Part shown: positions 60,587 to 64,000 of the stretch, piece by piece
Layout of the letters: the number at the start of each line of letters is the position of its first letter
Numbering within the stretch: the first letter of the stretch is position 1
Assembly (NCBI RefSeq): GCF_003815975.1
Contig: NZ_CP033932.1
Span: forward strand, 3,887,501-3,951,500
From: Chryseobacterium bernardetii
Lineage (GTDB): Bacteria > Bacteroidota > Bacteroidia > Flavobacteriales > Weeksellaceae
Reading direction: 5' to 3'
DNA: 64,000 nucleotides
The notes under the pieces: generated by a model
The model's input: the letters and a program-made list of their open reading frames with translations, nothing else
Told to the model about the DNA's origin: nothing
Databases searched by the model: none
Made by a program: the position numbers and the translations under genes

Positions 60587-61561
60587 ATGAAACTGCAGCA
60601 CACTTATTTCTATCATCCGGAACACATGGAAAACAATGAAGCCATTATACAACATTTCGAACAGCAGAACATCTCCATGCAGAAGATTCAGAATGCACTG
60701 GGCAGAAATAATCGTTTTATTCTGACTGATGATGCTGACGAAACGACTCTTTCTATGGGAATTGAAGCAGCTAAAGGTGTACTCAGAGAAAGCAAAACCT
60801 CAATTCAGGAAATAGGTGTAATTGTATTTGTAACCAGTACACCTGAACATCATATTCCCTGTGATTCCATAAAAATACATCAGGCCCTGGAAGGAAAACC
60901 CAATACATTATGTTATGATATCAATGCTAACTGTATCGGAGCTTTTGCAGCCCTGGATCAGGTTTCAAAATACCTGGAAGGATCTTCTACAGCTCATAAA
61001 GCATTGGTAATATGTTCAGAAAGGCTTTCCAGAATACTGGATCCTGAAAATCCGGTGACAGCATTTTGTTTTTCAGATTCCTCATTTGCTTTTATTGTGG
61101 AAAAAGATTCCTCATCATCAGGATTAATGGATGTTATGTACCATACGGACAGCAGTTTTCACGATACCGTCTTATATCCTCCCAAAGGATACGCCTGCCA
61201 GCATCATAATGATGTGACAATATGGGATAAACGTTTTGACGGAAGCGGAAGTGTAGATTTTGCTTTAACCCACATGACTCAATTTTTAGAACAAAACCAG
61301 CTCACTGTTGAAGAAATTGATTTGTTCTTATTCTCACAGTTTTCAATAAAAAATATCAATACCATTATTGAACATTTCAATTTACCCCCGGAAAAAGTTC
61401 CTTTCTATGCACGGGAAGTAGGATATACCGGTTCTTCAAGTCCTTTTCTGGCTTTGCATGAATACCAAAGAAAAATAAGAAAACTTCAGGAGGGTGAACA
61501 TATTCTCATATGGACGTTAGGAGCAGGTTACCAGGCAGGATTAATGCTGTGGAAATACTGA
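60587..61561 (+). CDS. 3-oxoacyl-ACP synthase III-like protein with altered catalytic residues
   Basis: 324 residues, thiolase fold. The active-site Cys116 is in INANCIGAFAALDQV, as in KAS III. The second half diverges: the segment equivalent to DxxxPHQAN reads DLFLFSQFSIKN, so His is replaced by Ser, and the GNTSAAS equivalent reads GYTGSSSPF, so Asn is replaced by Tyr. A decarboxylating Claisen condensation normally needs both. The protein might instead transfer an acyl group or act on another thioester. It is monocistronic with its own terminator. Not the housekeeping FabH. Confidence 0.82.
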   Translation: MKLQHTYFYHPEHMENNEAIIQHFEQQNISMQKIQNALGRNNRFILTDDADETTLSMGIEAAKGVLRESKTSIQEIGVIVFVTSTPEHHIPCDSIKIHQALEGKPNTLCYDINANCIGAFAALDQVSKYLEGSSTAHKALVICSERLSRILDPENPVTAFCFSDSSFAFIVEKDSSSSGLMDVMYHTDSSFHDTVLYPPKGYACQHHNDVTIWDKRFDGSGSVDFALTHMTQFLEQNQLTVEEIDLFLFSQFSIKNINTIIEHFNLPPEKVPFYAREVGYTGSSSPFLALHEYQRKIRKLQEGEHILIWTLGAGYQAGLMLWKY

Positions 61562-61592
61562 TCACAGGAACGGTATAAATAAATAATTGAAT

Positions 61593-61620
61593 AAAAGCTT
61601 CAACATTTGTTGAGGCTTTT
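61593..61620 (+). terminator. Terminator of the KAS III-like gene
   Basis: AAAAGCTTCAAC (61593-61604) pairs with GTTGAGGCTTTT (61609-61620), 4-nt loop, then TATTTTTTTG. Confidence 0.88.
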
Positions 61621-61738
61621 TATTTTTTTGTGGTGCAATTTTGCCCTGTTATAAGATCATTGGCCATTGACTGCTTAAGTGAAATACCTTAAATGTATCA
61701 AAGGACATGATCTTTCATCATTAATTAAATTTTAAAGC

Positions 61739-62545
61739 ATGAAAAAGTTAATCAGCATTGTTGCTTTTACAGTCTTCGCACAGATTTCAGCACAAAAGAT
61801 CATTCATCAGGAAGTTTTCAGTCCCAAAATGAATAAAAAGATCAAAACAATCATTATTACTCCTGACGTACAGCCCAATACAAAGTATCCATCTGTCTAT
61901 ATCCTTCATGGCTTCAGCGGTAATCCGGACAGAACTATAAAGGAAGATATTCCTGACTTAGCTCAGAAAGCCCAGCAGTACAAAACCATTTATGTATTAC
62001 CTGACGGAAACTATAGTTCATGGTATGTAGACAGCCCTATTGTTAAAGATTCTCAGTACCAAACTTTTATCGGAAAAGAACTTGTGGATTTTATTGATAA
62101 AAATTATCCGGTAAAAGCTGAAAAGAAATTCCGTGGAATTTTGGGATGGAGTATGGGAGGTTACGGGGCTACAAATATTGGTGTTACCTATAACAAAACA
62201 TTTGGAATTGTGGGTAGTTCATGCGGAGCATTAGATTTTAACTCATTCGGAGAAGGGTACAATAAATACATGGTAAATAAAGTACTAGGCCCTATGGAAT
62301 CTCTGAATCCTAATTTTCTTACTGACAGCAGGATCAAATTAATGGCCACAGCCGGGCAGCATTATATTTTCGACTGTGGTACGGAAGATGAACAGATGAT
62401 AGGACAAAACAGAAAATTCCATACAAAACTCACTGAACAAAAGATCCAGCATCTTTATATAGAATCTTTGGGAGTTCATGATACTTCATATTGGAGCCGT
62501 TCACTTTCTGAACAGCTGGCTCTGTTTGATAAATATTTCAAATAA
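61739..62545 (+). CDS. Secreted esterase-family hydrolase
   Basis: 268 residues. Signal peptide MKKLISIVAFTVFAQISAQ, then a putative esterase (esterase D/antigen 85-like) fold: VYILHGFSGNPD with the oxyanion region, nucleophile Ser138 in ILGWSMGGYGA, Asp in the YIFDCGTEDEQM region and a final His in LGVHDTSYW. Periplasmic or surface esterase; carbohydrate esters are frequent substrates in this family. Single gene. Confidence 0.92.
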   Translation: MKKLISIVAFTVFAQISAQKIIHQEVFSPKMNKKIKTIIITPDVQPNTKYPSVYILHGFSGNPDRTIKEDIPDLAQKAQQYKTIYVLPDGNYSSWYVDSPIVKDSQYQTFIGKELVDFIDKNYPVKAEKKFRGILGWSMGGYGATNIGVTYNKTFGIVGSSCGALDFNSFGEGYNKYMVNKVLGPMESLNPNFLTDSRIKLMATAGQHYIFDCGTEDEQMIGQNRKFHTKLTEQKIQHLYIESLGVHDTSYWSRSLSEQLALFDKYFK

Positions 62546-62568
62546 TACACAGATCATTTAAAACTTAT

Positions 62569-62605
62569 AAAATCCTTTCTAAGCATTGTTCTTAAAAAGG
62601 ATTTT
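62569..62605. terminator. Terminator between esterase and MocR genes
   Basis: AAAATCCTTT (62569-62578) pairs with AAAGGATTTT (62596-62605), then TTTGTT. Serves the esterase gene and perhaps the convergent MocR gene. Confidence 0.7.
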
Positions 62606-62633
62606 TTTGTTATGAGCATTTCATAGAAAGCAG

Positions 62634-64000
62634 TTAAATGAAATGGGCTACATTTTCAGAAAGAATATCAATACTTTTTTCCATTTCATCAAAGCTCATA
62701 TCACCAAAACCCAGCCTCATCGCTGTAAGGTTTTTATTTTGGTAAAGCAGTGTTTTCGGAATAAAAAGATTGTCCTGAGCGCATTTGCGGCTCAGCTGCA
62801 TCAGATTAACGGGCACATTCCATTCCATCCAGATGGCAAGCCCTCCGGAAGGTCTTTCAAATGTAATCAGATCACCAAGATTTTCATAAAGCAGGACACT
62901 GAAATGATCCCGCCTTTCCTGATAAACTTTTAAAGATTTTTTCAGATAGCGGTTGATTTCTCCTTCCTCAATCATTTCTCCCAATGTTCTTTCCATCAGA
63001 ATATCACCCTGGCGATCAATGATCCCGAGATGTTTCCGCATTTCCGCCATCAGGTTTTCAGGCGCTACAATGAACCCGGTCCTGAATCCCGGTGCCAGTG
63101 ATTTTCCGAAAGACCCTATATAGATCACCATTCCATTCGTATCAGCACTTGCCAAAGGCAGAATGGGGCTTTTATCATAGTGGAATTCATAATCATAATC
63201 ATCTTCAAGAATTACAAACCCATACTCATTCGCCAGTTCCAGCAATTCCAGGCGACGCTGTGCACTTAAAGCCACAGTTGTAGGGTAGTGATGGTGCGGG
63301 GTAAGATAAAGCATCCTTATTTTCTGTTTTTTACAGGCAGCCCGTACACTTTCTACAATAATTCCATCCTCATCAATAGGGAGGGTAACAATAGAAACGC
63401 CTGCCTTCTGAAAGATCATATTAACGGAAAAATAGCTCAAATCACCTACCAGAACTGTATCCCCTGCGGATAAAAGAATTTCGGAAACAATATAAATACT
63501 CATTTCCGTACTTCTTGTAATCAGAAGATTGTTTTTAGAGATGGGCAGTCCACGGGATAAATTGAGATAACGGGACAAGTGCTCTTTAAAAAACTCACTC
63601 CCATCATGATTATAATGTCCAAGCCCTTTCTGGGTCGACTTTCTCTTAAGGATAGAGCTGTAATACCGCGAATGCTGCCCTATCTGAGTAAGCCTGATAT
63701 CGGGCACACCATCATTAAAGACATATTCACAATCTGAATGTTCAAAAGGATTATCTAAGATATTAGAGGTTTTAAAAGTGAAACCGGTGGTCTTAGGGTA
63801 GTTCTGAAGGCTATTTTCTGCAAAATCTTTAACTTTAACGGGCTTTTCCTGCTCTTTTCCAATCACAAATGTTCCTTTATTGGGAAAACTCTCCACCCAG
63901 CCCTGTGCAGAAAGTTCATCATATACTGCTACTGCTGTATTTCTGTGTACATCCAGGATCTCACTGAAGGCTCTGGTGCCCGGAAGCTTGGTTCCAAACG
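62634..64000 (-). CDS. MocR/PdxR-type regulator 3, 5' end cut by window edge
   Basis: At least 455 residues; the frame is open to the right edge, so the N-terminus is missing. The visible start FGTKLPGTRAFSEILDVHRN is the middle of a GntR helix-turn-helix. Then a PLP domain with GSFGKSLAPGFRTGFIVAP (cofactor lysine) and LEDDYDYEFHYD. Third MocR-type protein in the window. Its target is probably divergent and outside the window to the right, since the gene to its left is convergent. Confidence 0.88.
   Translation of the reverse strand, partial: FGTKLPGTRAFSEILDVHRNTAVAVYDELSAQGWVESFPNKGTFVIGKEQEKPVKVKDFAENSLQNYPKTTGFTFKTSNILDNPFEHSDCEYVFNDGVPDIRLTQIGQHSRYYSSILKRKSTQKGLGHYNHDGSEFFKEHLSRYLNLSRGLPISKNNLLITRSTEMSIYIVSEILLSAGDTVLVGDLSYFSVNMIFQKAGVSIVTLPIDEDGIIVESVRAACKKQKIRMLYLTPHHHYPTTVALSAQRRLELLELANEYGFVILEDDYDYEFHYDKSPILPLASADTNGMVIYIGSFGKSLAPGFRTGFIVAPENLMAEMRKHLGIIDRQGDILMERTLGEMIEEGEINRYLKKSLKVYQERRDHFSVLLYENLGDLITFERPSGGLAIWMEWNVPVNLMQLSRKCAQDNLFIPKTLLYQNKNLTAMRLGFGDMSFDEMEKSIDILSENVAHFI

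Noticed and set aside
1..64000. CRISPR array, tRNA, rRNA, prophage or integrative element
   Set aside because: No regularly spaced identical repeats, no tRNA-like clover pattern, and no phage structural or integrase genes were seen; the only mobile element is the IS at 10183-11568.

Overview
The window reads as chromosome of a Bacteroidota/Flavobacteriia member, most likely Chryseobacterium or a close relative (Weeksellaceae). The case rests on AT-rich DNA, promoter -7 boxes of the TAnnTTTG type in front of many genes (TATCTTTG, TACATTTG), a type IX secretion C-terminal tail on a secreted nuclease, lipoproteins with a Ser-Cys lipobox, bacillithiol-type thiol genes, and several families familiar from this genus. 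The species call is inference. No rRNA, tRNA, CRISPR array, prophage or plasmid backbone was seen.

Layout. 1-9 kb: a secreted reprolysin-like protease cut by the window edge, a DinB/acyl-CoA dehydrogenase pair, a secreted endonuclease I, a SatD-DUF3307 cassette behind a three-copy 29-bp operator array, then purC and purF. 9-12 kb: a glycerophosphodiesterase followed by one complete insertion sequence (10183-11568) with inverted ends and an exact 8-bp target duplication. 11.6-15 kb: three leftward outer-membrane beta-barrel paralogues plus the in-frame deletion remnant of a fourth, each preceded by a sigma-54-like -24/-12 element; a fifth such element heads a short untranslated unit that may be a small RNA. 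15-24 kb: aroB, a pseudouridine synthase, pncA, a DEAD-box helicase, a bacillithiol operon closed by a Crp/Fnr regulator, and a MocR regulator divergent from an EamA exporter.

24-36 kb is the most coherent block. A lipoprotein, a broken and an intact Crp/Fnr regulator, then twelve tightly packed rightward genes: KGG-repeat protein, DUF892 ferritin-like protein, two unknowns, large catalase, zinc alcohol dehydrogenase, CinA-type deamidase, two SDRs, a lipoprotein, a FAD-Rieske oxidoreductase and a DUF6766 membrane protein. This resembles an expanded yciG-yciF-catalase stress module. The lipoprotein and the twelve-gene run share an ATGAC-N4-GTCAT palindrome 33-34 bp before a -7 box, the geometry of a Crp/Fnr class II activator site.

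36-64 kb: an AraC regulator divergent from a secreted flavodoxin-RidA fusion; MocR with cupin and DHDPS-like genes; the ligase-associated DNA repair cluster (exonuclease, ligase, helicase broken by an in-frame amber codon, gpmA, PdeM); a CAT-like acetyltransferase and a third close Crp/Fnr paralogue; a NUDIX-type regulator divergent from an MFS transporter; HxlR divergent from an esterase and MFS pair; DsbA-like protein, nucleosidase, GNAT, Crp/Fnr, an atypical KAS III protein, a secreted esterase, and a MocR regulator cut by the right edge.

Best candidates for something undescribed: the SatD operator array, the sigma-54-like series on the barrel genes with its possible small RNA, the Crp/Fnr-type stress regulon, the flavodoxin-RidA fusion, and the KAS III protein lacking the usual His and Asn.
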